Of a stretch of DNA of 64,000 bases, positions 26,743-36,686 are shown piece by piece (positions within the stretch are counted from its first letter, which is position 1; each line of letters opens with the position of its first letter). The translations under genes were made by a program, and so were the position numbers. Source of the stretch: Stutzerimonas stutzeri (lineage in GTDB: Bacteria; Pseudomonadota; Gammaproteobacteria; Pseudomonadales; Pseudomonadaceae); contig NZ_CP073105.1 in NCBI RefSeq assembly GCF_018138085.1, forward strand, positions 372,001 to 436,000. Direction: 5' to 3'. The notes under the pieces are model-generated. The model searched no databases. It saw only the letters and a list, made by a program, of their open reading frames with translations, and was not told the origin of the DNA.

Positions 26743-28706
26743 AGCATGCCCGGGCCGTCGTCTTCCGGTTGCTCCACTGGTGCCAGTTCCAGGAAATCGG
26801 CGTTGTCCATGGCGCTGGCTGCGACTCGGTCGATGGTGCTCATGGCGTGACCGATGATCGAGCTGACGCTTGCTTCGTGATGCTGCTGCGGCAAGCGCTC
26901 GATGGCCGCCAACACCTCTTCGCCGGGTACGGTTTCTTCGGCCAGCAGGCGATCGGCGATCTCGTCCAGTGCTGGCTTCAACCGCTGCAGCAGGGCCATG
27001 CATTCGCGATCCAGTTGTTTGAGCAGGTTGTCCGCTGCACGAATGGATTCGCCGGAATCGAACTCGATGTGCGCGTCACGGACAGCCTGCAGGCTCAGCA
27101 GCGAACCATTCGGCCCCATGCCCAGCGCACCGACCATCGACAGTGCGATCTTCGAGGCTTCCTGCAAATCCTGGCCGGCGCCCGAGGACACTTCGTTGAA
27201 GTACAGTTGCTCGGCGCCGCGACCGGCCAGCAGCATCTGGATGCGATTGCGCAGTTCGGACTCCATGTGCAGGCGCTTGTCTTCCACCGGCGTTACCAGC
27301 GTCACGCCTAGTGCCTGACCGCGCGGCAGGATGGTGACCTTTTCCACTCGGCCGACTTTCAGAGCGGCAGCGACCAGAGCATGACCGGCCTCGTGCACGG
27401 CGATGCGCTTGCGGTCGGTCGGCGACATCGGCGTCACGCCCGAGGGTTGCTCACCGATGCGGCAGGTTTCCACGGCGTCGACGAAATGCGCCATGGTCAC
27501 GGTTTTCGCGGCCGCACGGGCGGCGAGCAGCGCTGCATGATTGACGATGTAGGCAATGGCTGCGGGCGTCAGGCCGACGGTGTTGCGCGCCAGTTGCGCG
27601 AAGTCCAGGTCCGCCTCGGCGCGGATCTTGTCGGCATAGAGGCGGAACAGCGCTTCGCGGTCGCTCAGCCCCGGCAGGCCGACGGCGATGGAGCGGTCGA
27701 AGCGACCTTCGCGCACCAGCGCGGGATCCAGCGAGTTGGGGAAGTTGGTGGCACCCAGCACCAGCACGCCGCTGGCGCCATCGAAGCCATCCATCTCGGC
27801 GAGGAACTGGTTGATGATGCGGTTGCTCTCGGCATCGCTGGAACGCTGCTGCTCGGCGCGTTTGCCGATGCCGTCGATCTCGTCGATGAAGATGATGCAT
27901 GGCGCCTGCTTGCGTGCGGTACGAAACAGTGCCTTGACCTTCTGAATGCCGACGCCGAAATACATCGAGGAGAAATCGCTGCCGGTCACCTGGATGAAGC
28001 TGGCGTTGGACTCGGTGGCCAGTGCCTTGGCCAGCTGGGTCTTGCCGGTGCCGGGTTCGCCGGTCAACAGCACGCCCTTGGGCGGCCGCGCGCCGAGGGC
28101 GGTATACGCCGCCGGATCACGCAGATAGGCGGTCACGTCGCTCAGGGCCTGCTTGGCCTCGCTGGCGCCGATCACATCGGCGAAGGCGATGCCGCTGCCC
28201 TTGCGTTGCACTCGGAACGCCTGACTCTTGATCGCCAGGTAGCCGAGCGCGCCGATCAACAGGAGAACGAAGGGTGCGTAAGGCACCAGCGCCTTGTACC
28301 AGGGTGCTTCACCGTCGGTCTCGAACAGTGTCAGGGGGAACAGCTGTCCTTCGCTGCTGACATACTGGTCGAGCAACAGCTGGGCTACCCGGCCGGATTG
28401 ATCCGGAACCCAGTAGCGCTGGCCGTCGATCAGGCTGATATAGACGGCGTGCTTGCCCAAGGCGGCACTGGCGATGGCCGCGCCGCGCAGATCGCCCATG
28501 AGCGCAGAGAGGTCTCGACGGTCCGCGTCCCAGGGGGCGGTGGATTCGCGCAGGGTTTCGAGCATGGTGGCCGCAGCACTGGTGGGTGGCGTGGCCGGTA
28601 CACCGGGCTTGAATTGCCAGTAGCCCAGACAGGCGGCTACGACCAGTGCCAGCAAAACGGAGAGCGCAAGGCCGCGACGACCTTGCAGCAGACGTGGTGT
28701 CTTCAT
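26739..28706 (-). CDS. FtsH-like membrane AAA+ zinc protease (paralogue)
   Basis: A 655-residue protein with FtsH layout. There are membrane helices at about 12-30 and 140-158 enclosing a short periplasmic domain. An AAA module follows with Walker A GEPGTGKT (216-223), Walker B IIFIDEID (271-278) and the second region of homology around LVREGRFDR. The M41 protease domain has HEAGH (438-442) and the third zinc ligand in SGAGQDL (Asp513). The pore loop reads MYFGVG, not the usual MFVGVG. The N-terminal and periplasmic parts look unlike canonical FtsH, which is normally encoded beside ftsJ and folP. Active-site residues are intact, so a second quality-control protease is likely. Confidence 0.88.
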   Translation of the reverse strand: MKTPRLLQGRRGLALSVLLALVVAACLGYWQFKPGVPATPPTSAAATMLETLRESTAPWDADRRDLSALMGDLRGAAIASAALGKHAVYISLIDGQRYWVPDQSGRVAQLLLDQYVSSEGQLFPLTLFETDGEAPWYKALVPYAPFVLLLIGALGYLAIKSQAFRVQRKGSGIAFADVIGASEAKQALSDVTAYLRDPAAYTALGARPPKGVLLTGEPGTGKTQLAKALATESNASFIQVTGSDFSSMYFGVGIQKVKALFRTARKQAPCIIFIDEIDGIGKRAEQQRSSDAESNRIINQFLAEMDGFDGASGVLVLGATNFPNSLDPALVREGRFDRSIAVGLPGLSDREALFRLYADKIRAEADLDFAQLARNTVGLTPAAIAYIVNHAALLAARAAAKTVTMAHFVDAVETCRIGEQPSGVTPMSPTDRKRIAVHEAGHALVAAALKVGRVEKVTILPRGQALGVTLVTPVEDKRLHMESELRNRIQMLLAGRGAEQLYFNEVSSGAGQDLQEASKIALSMVGALGMGPNGSLLSLQAVRDAHIEFDSGESIRAADNLLKQLDRECMALLQRLKPALDEIADRLLAEETVPGEEVLAAIERLPQQHHEASVSSIIGHAMSTIDRVAASAMDNADFLELAPVEQPEDDGPGML

Positions 28707-29205
28707 TTCACATCCAATCGGGAAACCCGATGTTTCGACAAACAACCGCCGGGAGGCGGACCACAGTTGTTCACGGGAAAACCCGCGAGCGCCAATAGGG
28801 TGACGCTGAGCAGTACGGGCTGGTGGGATGCGATTTGTATGCCGGACTGCCGAGCGGAAGCGTCGGCTCCCGATAGCCGGCGAGGATACGTCAAGTGCCA
28901 TCATCCGCACGGCTTAGCGACGGACGGCGGGTGGTTTTTCGACGAATGACCGGTTGGTCGCGGAACGAAACGGCGTTAATGAGCTACGCAGGAATAAGCC
29001 AAAGAGCTTGGGTTCACGTCTTCCGATCGCTCTACCGAGGGGGCGTAACCGCCATGAGCGCTCGCATCGGCGTTGGTTTTAGTTGGCTGCCGAGCGAAAT
29101 AAGCGGTATCCGATGAATGGCCTGCTGAACGTCGGAGGCTCCGCGAAATCGCCGGTGATTCGTAGTAAACAGCCTGCCTTTCGCACGCAGAGCAGTCCCC
29201 GCACC
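28707..29205. other. Intergenic region with no supported gene
   Basis: About 500 bp between the FtsH-like start and a small unknown gene. It should contain the FtsH-like promoter. I see no conserved open frame, no long inverted repeat and no RNA gene. Confidence 0.6.
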
Positions 29206-29427
29206 ATGTCCACCCTGACCGAACTCGCGCAGCAGATCGCCGCGCTCTATCCCCTGCAAGACAAAACCGCCGGCCAGCGCTACCGCATCGTCAGTCAGCT
29301 CGCCGGGATGACCGAACTGGAAGCGGTCAATGGCGTGCCGCGCTATGTCGATACCTGCCAACTCGCCGATCAGAATCTTTGGGAGAGCGGGGCTGCACGA
29401 CCGCCGGGGCGGTTGGCCTCGGTCTAG
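29206..29427 (+). CDS. Small hypothetical protein
   Basis: A 73-residue open frame starting MSTLTELAQQIAALYPLQDK. The first 60 residues have a plausible helical composition; the last dozen (SGAARPPGRLASV) look unstructured. The start is uncertain because no strong ribosome-binding site is visible and the frame extends further upstream. I do not recognise a family. It lies upstream of the FecR/OmpA pair on the same strand with a 169-bp gap. Confidence 0.4.
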   Translation: MSTLTELAQQIAALYPLQDKTAGQRYRIVSQLAGMTELEAVNGVPRYVDTCQLADQNLWESGAARPPGRLASV

Positions 29428-29596
29428 CCGACCGCTGATCTCTGGAATGCGGGTTTGCCGTTGCGCTTGTATTAGGCTGGCGGCATCCGGCATCCTGCGG
29501 CGTTAGTCGGTAGGCGATGACGGGCCGCAGGGGCTGGGTCGCGGTTCGGTTCGCGTACAGCGCTCGAACGTCGGCGAGCCATTACGGAGTTTGGAC

Positions 29597-30073
29597 ATGA
29601 TGATGTGGGAACGCCTTGGCGCCATGCTGCACAGCGTCCGGTTGTTGGTGGCCGTCGGTCTGCTGCTGCCTTCGATAGGGCAGGCGCAAGACTCGGTCGA
29701 GCCGATCGGCTACATCATGACGGTGCAGGGCGAGGCGACGGTCACCAGCCGCGGCCAGACCATCGAGGCGGCTGTCGGCCAGGCGGTGGTGCAGGGCGCC
29801 GTGCTGCGCACCGGTGCGGGTGGCTCGTTGGGGGTGACGCTCAGCGATAGCACGGTCATGTCGTTTGGTCCCAACAGCGAGTTCACCATCGATGAATATG
29901 CGTTCGAGCCGGCCCACGAGGCATTGCGCTTGAGCGCGAGGATCAGCCGAGGCACCTTGAATTTCATTTCTGGCGTCATCGCCAAGCTCAAGCCCGAGGC
30001 GGTAGAACTGAAGACACCCTCCGGCACCATCGGCGTGCGCGGCACTCATTTCCTGGTGAAGGTCGGCCCGTGA
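29597..30073 (+). CDS. Secreted FecR-domain protein
   Basis: A 158-residue exported protein. A signal peptide ends near SIGQAQDS (about residue 31). A FecR-type beta domain follows with GYIMTVQGEATVT and GSLGVTLSDSTVMSFGPNSEFTIDEY, then the typical end SGTIGVRGTHFLVKV. There is no membrane helix or sigma-regulator domain, so this is not a FecI/FecR iron system. It overlaps the OmpA lipoprotein gene by 4 bp. Three in-frame ATGs occur at 29597, 29600 and 29603; GGAG lies just upstream. Confidence 0.85.
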   Translation: MMMWERLGAMLHSVRLLVAVGLLLPSIGQAQDSVEPIGYIMTVQGEATVTSRGQTIEAAVGQAVVQGAVLRTGAGGSLGVTLSDSTVMSFGPNSEFTIDEYAFEPAHEALRLSARISRGTLNFISGVIAKLKPEAVELKTPSGTIGVRGTHFLVKVGP

Positions 30074-30669
30074 GCAAATCGCTGCGTCCGCTATTGCTGT
30101 TGTGCCTTCTCGCGCTGCTGGGCGGCTGTGCGACCGGCGATTACGTGGTGCTGCTGGACAGCCCCGACGGTAGCACTGGCGCGGTGGTAGTCGAAGACGC
30201 CAAGGGCCAGACGCGGATCGACCGCAGCCACCAGGGCATGGTGATCGGCGGCCAGGGGGCCGGCTCCGGCCCATTCAAGGTCAGCGAGCTGCGCATTTCT
30301 CACGATTTTTCGGCGGCGCTGGCGGCCCAGCCGGCGTTGCCGCAGCGCTTTGAACTGTATTTCGAGATCGGCAGCGCAGAGCTGACCGAGCCGTCGGAGC
30401 GCGCCTTCGCGCAGGTCGTCGAGGCCATCCGGCAGCGCGGGCCATCGGCCGTCTCGGTGATCGGTCATACCGATACGCTCAGTGGCCCGGTCTGGAACGA
30501 GCGGCTGGGCCTGATCCGCGCGCGGGCGGTGGCCGACCGGTTGCGCGATCAGGCCATGGACGTGATCGAGCTGAGCGTGTCCTCGCACGGAGAGCGCAAC
30601 CTGTTGATCCAGACGCCCGATGGCGTGGCCGAGCCGCATAACCGGCGGGTCGAGGTCAGCGTTCGCTGA
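30070..30669 (+). CDS. OmpA-domain peptidoglycan-binding lipoprotein
   Basis: A 199-residue lipoprotein. The signal peptide has the lipobox LLGGCA with the lipidated Cys at about residue 20. The C-terminal OmpA domain (about 90-199) begins with FELYFEIGSAELTEPSERA and has GHTDTL and NERLGLIRARAVADRL, the segment holding the peptidoglycan-binding Asp and Arg. The GTG start at 30070 overlaps the FecR stop. FecR, OmpA and CHASE2-cyclase genes recur together in other bacteria, which suggests a shared envelope sensing role (inference). Confidence 0.88.
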   Translation: MSKSLRPLLLLCLLALLGGCATGDYVVLLDSPDGSTGAVVVEDAKGQTRIDRSHQGMVIGGQGAGSGPFKVSELRISHDFSAALAAQPALPQRFELYFEIGSAELTEPSERAFAQVVEAIRQRGPSAVSVIGHTDTLSGPVWNERLGLIRARAVADRLRDQAMDVIELSVSSHGERNLLIQTPDGVAEPHNRRVEVSVR

Positions 30670-30676
30670 ACTTGCT

Positions 30677-32794
30677 TCATTTCTCCGTCATCAGGATGCG
30701 CTCGCCGCACTGGCCGGCCCGTAGGCGCTGCAACTGATAGTGCACCAAGGCATCGTCCGGTCGCTCGCTATGGAGCCGCTCGAAGGCCTCGACGGCTTGT
30801 TCGTGCTCGCTCGCGAGCAGCGCGTACGCCGCGTCGTAGTCTTCGTCCGCGGTGCTCGCGCAGGGTTCGTAAAGGCGGATCGGGACCGCCTTGCCCTTGA
30901 GCCATACGTCGCCAATGGTCCGCATCGGCACGTCCGGGTTGGCGCTGCGGATGTCCTCTGAAACGCAGAGGTCGGTGCCCAGATAGCGGTTCAGGCCTTC
31001 CAGGCGTGCCGCAACATTGACCGCGTCGCCCAGGGCTCGGTAGTCGAACAGCGTGGCGCCGCCGAAGTTGCCGACCACCACCTCACCGCAATGCGCCCCG
31101 ATGCGGGTACGCCCCAGCGGCAGACCAGCGGCCTGCTGGGCCGTCGTGTAGCTGCGAGTGAATCGGCGGATTTCCAGCGCGCAGGCCAAGGCGCGGGATT
31201 TGTGATCGGGCTGTACCAGTGGCGCGGAGAAGAGAATCGCCATGCCGTCCCCGACGATTCGCTCGAGCGTGCCTTCATGGCGAAAGGCGATCTGAATGAT
31301 GCCTTCGAGATAGTCATTGAGCATGCCCACCACCTGTTCAGGCGACTCTCGCTCCATCAGTGCGGTGAAGTCTGTGATGTCGGTGAACACGAAACTGCAG
31401 CAGCGACGCTCGCCACCCAGATGCAGTTGCTCGGGATGGCGCACCAGGTGGCCGACCAGGTTCGGTGAGATGTAGCGCGAGAAGGCATCCCGCACCCAGC
31501 GATGTTGCCGCTCGCTGGCGCGGTGCCGCGCCAGGCTTGCGCCGAGGTAGACCAGCAGCAGGCCGATCGACAGCGTCAGCGCGTCGAGCAGCAGGCCGTG
31601 ACGTGAGTAGGCCCACCAGGCAAGTGCATTCAACGCTGCTACCAACGCCACTGCGACCCATGCGGCGGTGACTGCGCCGCTGCTCAAGGTCAGGAGGCTT
31701 AACAGGAGCCCGGCTAATAGCAGGCTCAGCGCCTCGGCCGGGGCTGCCCAGAACGGTTGTTGCAACGGTGTGCCAGTCAAAGCCTGTTCGATCGCTTGTG
31801 CATGCACCTGGACGCCGGGAAGCATCGCGCCAAGCGGGCCGAAACGTAGGTCCTGCAGCCCCTGCGCCGAGCTGCCAACCAGTACGATGCTGCCGCTGAG
31901 GGATTCGGTCATGCCGCCTTCCAGCACGCGCCAGGCAGGCAGGGTCTGGGCGCTCATGTCGCGGCGATAGTGCAGCCAGAGCTCGCCGCGGCGGTTGGTC
32001 GGGAGCGCCAAACGGCCGATGGCGACCTGCTCGACCGCACCGGTTTCGGCGGTCTCGACGCGGTAACGATCTTGCCCCAGGTAGACTCGCAACGCTTCGG
32101 CCATGAGCGAAGGGAGCAAGTGCTCCCCCACTCGAATCATTACCGGTACGCGTCGCACCACGCCGTCGGCGTCGGGGCGGAAGGTCATGGCGCCGTTACC
32201 CTTTGCGGCTTTCTCCAGCAGCGGCAGCGCAGAGATGGCGCCTGCGTAGGTCGAGAAAGCAGCGGTTTTCGCGTCGGTGCGTAGCTGCACGCCGAAGCGG
32301 CTCAGCGGTGTATTGCGCGACGGCGTAGGTATGGCGGCGAAGCCCAGTACGGCGGCTTGCCGGGCGAGCGCTTCGGCGAATCGCTGATCATGGTCGGGCA
32401 GCTTGGCCAGCGCGGCGGCGACTTCCTCCGGAAGGTCCGCTCGGTCCAGAACGCTCGAGGGAGAGCTGCGATCCGGTTCGGCGAACAGCACGTCGAATAC
32501 CACCACCGCAGCGCCGGCTTGCTGCAGTTGCTCCAGCAGCCGTGCCAGCAGGTCTCGTGGCCAGGGCCACTGGCCAAGGCGGGCGAGGCTGGCTTCGTCG
32601 ATATCCACCACCCGCACCATGCTCTGTGCAGGCGCCGGTCTTGGCTGCCATCGCTGATACTGGTCGAACAGACTGTTGCGCAGGCTCTGCAGTATCAGCG
32701 GTTCGGCTAGGTACAGCACGCAGGCGGCGAGCAGGCCGGCAAGCGCCAGCAACAGACGTGACGCCAGCGTGCCGGACGCTGTGTTCAGCCTCAC
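30677..32794 (-). CDS. CHASE2-domain class III adenylate/guanylate cyclase
   Basis: About 705 residues. An N-terminal helix (about 10-30) is followed by a periplasmic CHASE2 sensor up to about residue 335 (VVDIDEASLARLGQWPWPR is a hallmark), three more membrane helices (about 355-425), and a cytoplasmic class III cyclase (about 455-640). The metal Asp residues are in VFTDITDFT and IVGDGMAILF. The usual purine-selecting Lys before IGD is Arg in ERIVGD. Start is uncertain: GTG at 32794 or TTG at 32803. It is convergent with the OmpA lipoprotein gene, 7 bp apart. Confidence 0.9.
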   Translation of the reverse strand: MRLNTASGTLASRLLLALAGLLAACVLYLAEPLILQSLRNSLFDQYQRWQPRPAPAQSMVRVVDIDEASLARLGQWPWPRDLLARLLEQLQQAGAAVVVFDVLFAEPDRSSPSSVLDRADLPEEVAAALAKLPDHDQRFAEALARQAAVLGFAAIPTPSRNTPLSRFGVQLRTDAKTAAFSTYAGAISALPLLEKAAKGNGAMTFRPDADGVVRRVPVMIRVGEHLLPSLMAEALRVYLGQDRYRVETAETGAVEQVAIGRLALPTNRRGELWLHYRRDMSAQTLPAWRVLEGGMTESLSGSIVLVGSSAQGLQDLRFGPLGAMLPGVQVHAQAIEQALTGTPLQQPFWAAPAEALSLLLAGLLLSLLTLSSGAVTAAWVAVALVAALNALAWWAYSRHGLLLDALTLSIGLLLVYLGASLARHRASERQHRWVRDAFSRYISPNLVGHLVRHPEQLHLGGERRCCSFVFTDITDFTALMERESPEQVVGMLNDYLEGIIQIAFRHEGTLERIVGDGMAILFSAPLVQPDHKSRALACALEIRRFTRSYTTAQQAAGLPLGRTRIGAHCGEVVVGNFGGATLFDYRALGDAVNVAARLEGLNRYLGTDLCVSEDIRSANPDVPMRTIGDVWLKGKAVPIRLYEPCASTADEDYDAAYALLASEHEQAVEAFERLHSERPDDALVHYQLQRLRAGQCGERILMTEK

Positions 32795-32834
32795 GGGCCG
32801 CAACCGGTCAGGTTGTCGGAACGAATGGGGTGGT

Positions 32835-33215
32835 TCAGTCGAGTACCAGAACGGCGTCCATTTCCACCTGCGCGGCCTTGGGCAGCGCAGCGATGCCGAT
32901 GGCGGCTCGGGCCGGATAGGGTTGCTGGAAATAGCGGCTCATGACTTCGTTGACCGTGGCGAAGTTGCCCAGGTCGGTAAGGAAGATGTTGAGCTTGACG
33001 ATGTCTTTCAGCGAGCCGCCGGCGGCTTCGGCCACTGCCTTGAGGTTCTCGAAGACCTGCACGGTTTGAGCTTCGAAGCCTTCCACCAGCTCCATGCTTT
33101 TCGGGTCCAGCGGAATCTGTCCGGACAGGTAGACGGTATTTCCGGCCTTGATCGCCTGGGAGTAGGTGCCGATGGCGGCGGGGGCTTTGTCGGTATTGAT
33201 GACGGTCTTGCTCAT
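32835..33215 (-). CDS. ridA: RidA-family enamine/imine deaminase
   Basis: A 126-residue RidA (YjgF/YER057c) protein that hydrolyses reactive enamines and imines made by PLP enzymes. It has [23 protein letters not shown] near the N-terminus, the [26 protein letters not shown] middle, and a C-terminal [23 protein letters not shown] holding the conserved Arg and Glu-like positions. GGAG lies upstream of the ATG. It is downstream of spoT on the same strand, matching the PAO1 order. Confidence 0.95.
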   Translation of the reverse strand: MSKTVINTDKAPAAIGTYSQAIKAGNTVYLSGQIPLDPKSMELVEGFEAQTVQVFENLKAVAEAAGGSLKDIVKLNIFLTDLGNFATVNEVMSRYFQQPYPARAAIGIAALPKAAQVEMDAVLVLD

Positions 33216-33307
33216 GGAGTGCTCCGATAGAAGAGTGCGGCCCCAGAGGATACGGGCTGGCGCGAGCGGGAAAAAGCCCCGTGGCGAGCGTGGAACAGGC
33301 AGGGTCG

Positions 33308-35416
33308 CTAGGCCTTCATCCGCGTGATGCGCATGACGCCCTTGATGGCGCGCAGTTTTTTGATCACCCGGGCCAGATGCACCCGGTCATGCACGCTGAC
33401 CACCAGCTGAACGACACTGATACGGCCGTCGCGCTCGTCCATGCCGATCTTCTCGATGTTGCCATCGGCCGCGTTGACGCTGCCTGCCAGCAGGGCGATC
33501 AGGCCGCGCTGGTGCTCCAGCTCGACCCGCAGCTCCACGTTGAACTCGCCAGTGACATCCTTGGACCAGGACAGCTGGATGCATTTGTCGGGGTTGTGGC
33601 GGACTTCGGCAATGTTTCGGCAGGTATCCAGGTGCACCACCATGCCTTTGCCCGCCGACAGGTGGCCGACGATGGGGTCGCCAGGGATCGGCGTGCAGCA
33701 CTTGGCGTAGTTCAGTACCAGCCCCTCGGTGCCGCGGATCGCCAGAGGTCCTTCGGCACTCGGCGCCTGCGCGCCGTCACTCGACAGCAGGCGCCGAGCG
33801 ATGACGTAGGCCATTCGATTCCCCAGCCCGATGTCTTCGAGCAGGTCTTCGATGACCTCCATCTGATATTCGTTGAGCACCGCTTTGATGCGCTCTTGAG
33901 GAATGCTTTCCAGGCTGGTTTCGAAGCCGGTAAGTGCCTTGTTCAGCAGCCGTTCGCCGAGATTGATCGACTCCGAGCGGCGTTGCAGCTTGAGCGCGTG
34001 ACGGATATGCGTACGTGCCTTGCCAGTGACCACGAAATTGAGCCACGCAGGATTCGGTCTGGCGCCTGGAGCGGTAACGATTTCCACCGTACTGCCGCTT
34101 TCCAGCGCCTGCGACAGCGGCGCCAGGCGTCGGTTGACGCGACAGGCGATGCACGTATTGCCGACGTCCGTATGCACGGCGTAGGCGAAATCCACCGCGG
34201 TCGAACCCTTGGGCAGCTCCATGATGCTGCCCTTGGGCGTAAAGACGTAGACCTCGTCCGGGAACAGGTCGATCTTCACGCTTTCGATGAACTCCAGCGA
34301 GTTGCCGGCTCGCTCCTGGAGTTCCAGCACGCCCTTGACCCACTGTCGGGCTCGCGCGTGGGTCCCCTTGGGGGGCTCGTCGCCGTTGGACTTGTACAGC
34401 CAGTGGGCGGCGATGCCGTTGTTCGCCATCTCTTCCATTTCGCGAGTGCGGATCTGGATCTCGATGGGAACGCCGTGCATGCCGAACAGGGTGGTGTGCA
34501 GCGACTGGTAGCCGTTGGCCTTGGGGATCGCGATGTAGTCCTTGAAGCGGCCGGGCAGCGGCTTGTAGAGACTGTGCACCGCACCGAGTACGCGGTAACA
34601 GGTGTCGACCTTGTCGACCACGATGCGGAAGGCGTAGACGTCCATGATCTCGTTGAACGCCTTGCGCTTGCCGCGCATCTTCTTGTAGATGCTGAACAGG
34701 TGCTTTTCACGGCCGACTACCTCGCCGTGCAGGCCTTCGCGCTCGAGGCAGTGGATCAGCGACTGCTCGATCTTCTCGACGATCTCGTTACGGTTGCCAC
34801 GGGCGCGGCGGACGGCGGCGCGGATGCGTTCCGAACGCATCGGGTGCATGGCCTTGAAGCCCAGGTCCTCGAACTCCACACGCATGGCATGCATGCCCAG
34901 CCGGTTGGCGATGGGTGCGTAGATTTCCAGGGTTTCCTTGGCGATACGCCGGCGTTTCTCACCGGCCAACACCTCGAGCGTGCGCATGTTGTGCAGGCGG
35001 TCGGCGAGCTTAACCAGAATCACGCGAATGTCGCGGGCCATGGCCATGGCCATCTTCTGGAAGTTCTCGGCCTGGGCCTCGGCCTTGGTCTCGAACTTCA
35101 TCTGGGTCAGCTTGCTGACGCCGTCCACCAGTTCGGCGACGGTTTCGCCGAACTGCGCGGTGAGCGCTTCCTTGGCGATGCCGGTGTCCTCGATGACGTC
35201 ATGCAGCATGGCCGCCATCAGGCTCTGATGGTCCATGTGCATGTCAGCGAGGATGTTGGCTACCGCGAGGGGGTGGGTGACGTAGGCTTCACCGCTGCGC
35301 CGACGCTGGCCGTCGTGGGCCTGCTCGGCGTAGAAATAGGCACGGCGCACCAGGTTGACCTGGTCCGCGCCGAGGTAGGTCGACAGGCGATCGGCAAGAG
35401 CGTCTATGGCCGGCAA
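33308..35416 (-). CDS. spoT: SpoT bifunctional (p)ppGpp synthetase/hydrolase
   Basis: SpoT makes and degrades (p)ppGpp during nutrient stress. In order the 702 residues hold an HD hydrolase domain with [10 protein letters not shown], a RelA/SpoT synthetase domain with [21 protein letters not shown], a TGS domain with [22 protein letters not shown], and a C-terminal ACT domain. The start is a TTG at 35416, supported by AAGGAG 7 nt upstream; no ATG gives the family N-terminus [16 protein letters not shown]. It follows rpoZ by about 60 bp, so rpoZ-spoT-ridA is probably one transcript. Confidence 0.97.
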   Translation of the reverse strand: MPAIDALADRLSTYLGADQVNLVRRAYFYAEQAHDGQRRRSGEAYVTHPLAVANILADMHMDHQSLMAAMLHDVIEDTGIAKEALTAQFGETVAELVDGVSKLTQMKFETKAEAQAENFQKMAMAMARDIRVILVKLADRLHNMRTLEVLAGEKRRRIAKETLEIYAPIANRLGMHAMRVEFEDLGFKAMHPMRSERIRAAVRRARGNRNEIVEKIEQSLIHCLEREGLHGEVVGREKHLFSIYKKMRGKRKAFNEIMDVYAFRIVVDKVDTCYRVLGAVHSLYKPLPGRFKDYIAIPKANGYQSLHTTLFGMHGVPIEIQIRTREMEEMANNGIAAHWLYKSNGDEPPKGTHARARQWVKGVLELQERAGNSLEFIESVKIDLFPDEVYVFTPKGSIMELPKGSTAVDFAYAVHTDVGNTCIACRVNRRLAPLSQALESGSTVEIVTAPGARPNPAWLNFVVTGKARTHIRHALKLQRRSESINLGERLLNKALTGFETSLESIPQERIKAVLNEYQMEVIEDLLEDIGLGNRMAYVIARRLLSSDGAQAPSAEGPLAIRGTEGLVLNYAKCCTPIPGDPIVGHLSAGKGMVVHLDTCRNIAEVRHNPDKCIQLSWSKDVTGEFNVELRVELEHQRGLIALLAGSVNAADGNIEKIGMDERDGRISVVQLVVSVHDRVHLARVIKKLRAIKGVMRITRMKA

Positions 35417-35476
35417 GAGCTTACTCCTTGCCAGCGGGGCGCTATGGCTGCGGTTCGACTTCGACCTGGCATTTAT

Positions 35477-35740
35477 TCAGAGAGCCTCGTTGGGTTCTTC
35501 CTCGTACTGAACGAACAGCGGCTCGTCGTCGACGATATCGTCTTGCGCGATAACGTCGTAGTCGACCAGTCCGGAGGCGATTTCACGCAACGCCACGACG
35601 GTCGGCTTGTCGTTTTCCCAGGCCACCTTGGGCTCCTTGCCGCCGGTCGCCAGCTGGCGCGAGCGCTTGGTGGCGAGCATGACCAGCTCGAAGCGGTTAT
35701 CTACGTTGTCCAGACAGTCTTCAACGGTAACGCGGGCCAT
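35477..35740 (-). CDS. rpoZ: RNA polymerase omega subunit
   Basis: An 87-residue omega subunit that aids beta-prime folding and assembly of RNA polymerase and contributes to a ppGpp-binding site. The family start [30 protein letters not shown] is intact, followed by the [17 protein letters not shown] segment. The ATG at 35740 has GAGGAA just upstream. It is directly upstream of spoT and follows gmk after a 256-bp gap. Confidence 0.97.
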   Translation of the reverse strand: MARVTVEDCLDNVDNRFELVMLATKRSRQLATGGKEPKVAWENDKPTVVALREIASGLVDYDVIAQDDIVDDEPLFVQYEEEPNEAL

Positions 35741-35996
35741 GGTGTTCCTCATCAATAACGGTAGAGCATGCCCGAATGGGCGAGCGGACGGGATAGTCTA
35801 AAAAATCACCAGCCATTAGGGAAGCGGTAAAACTTCCCGCAAGGCCGCGGCGTGGCCAGCGATTGCCGCATGGCCGAGGGTTGCGGTGGTTTGAGCAGGC
35901 TGCGAGCGACGTCAGGCAGGGTGCGAGCGAGAGAGCGGCCTGGCATGCGCATAGCCGGGGATCTTTAGCTCAATGCCCGGCCAGGAACGCTACGAC

Positions 35997-36686
<690 letters not shown>

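Noticed and set aside
29597..30669. FecIR-type iron-signalling system
   Set aside because: There is no ECF sigma factor or TonB receptor, and the FecR-domain protein is secreted without a cytoplasmic anti-sigma part.
33281..35758. Long plus-strand open frame opposite spoT and rpoZ
   Set aside because: It mirrors the real genes on the other strand; composition is low-complexity and no ribosome site or domain supports it.
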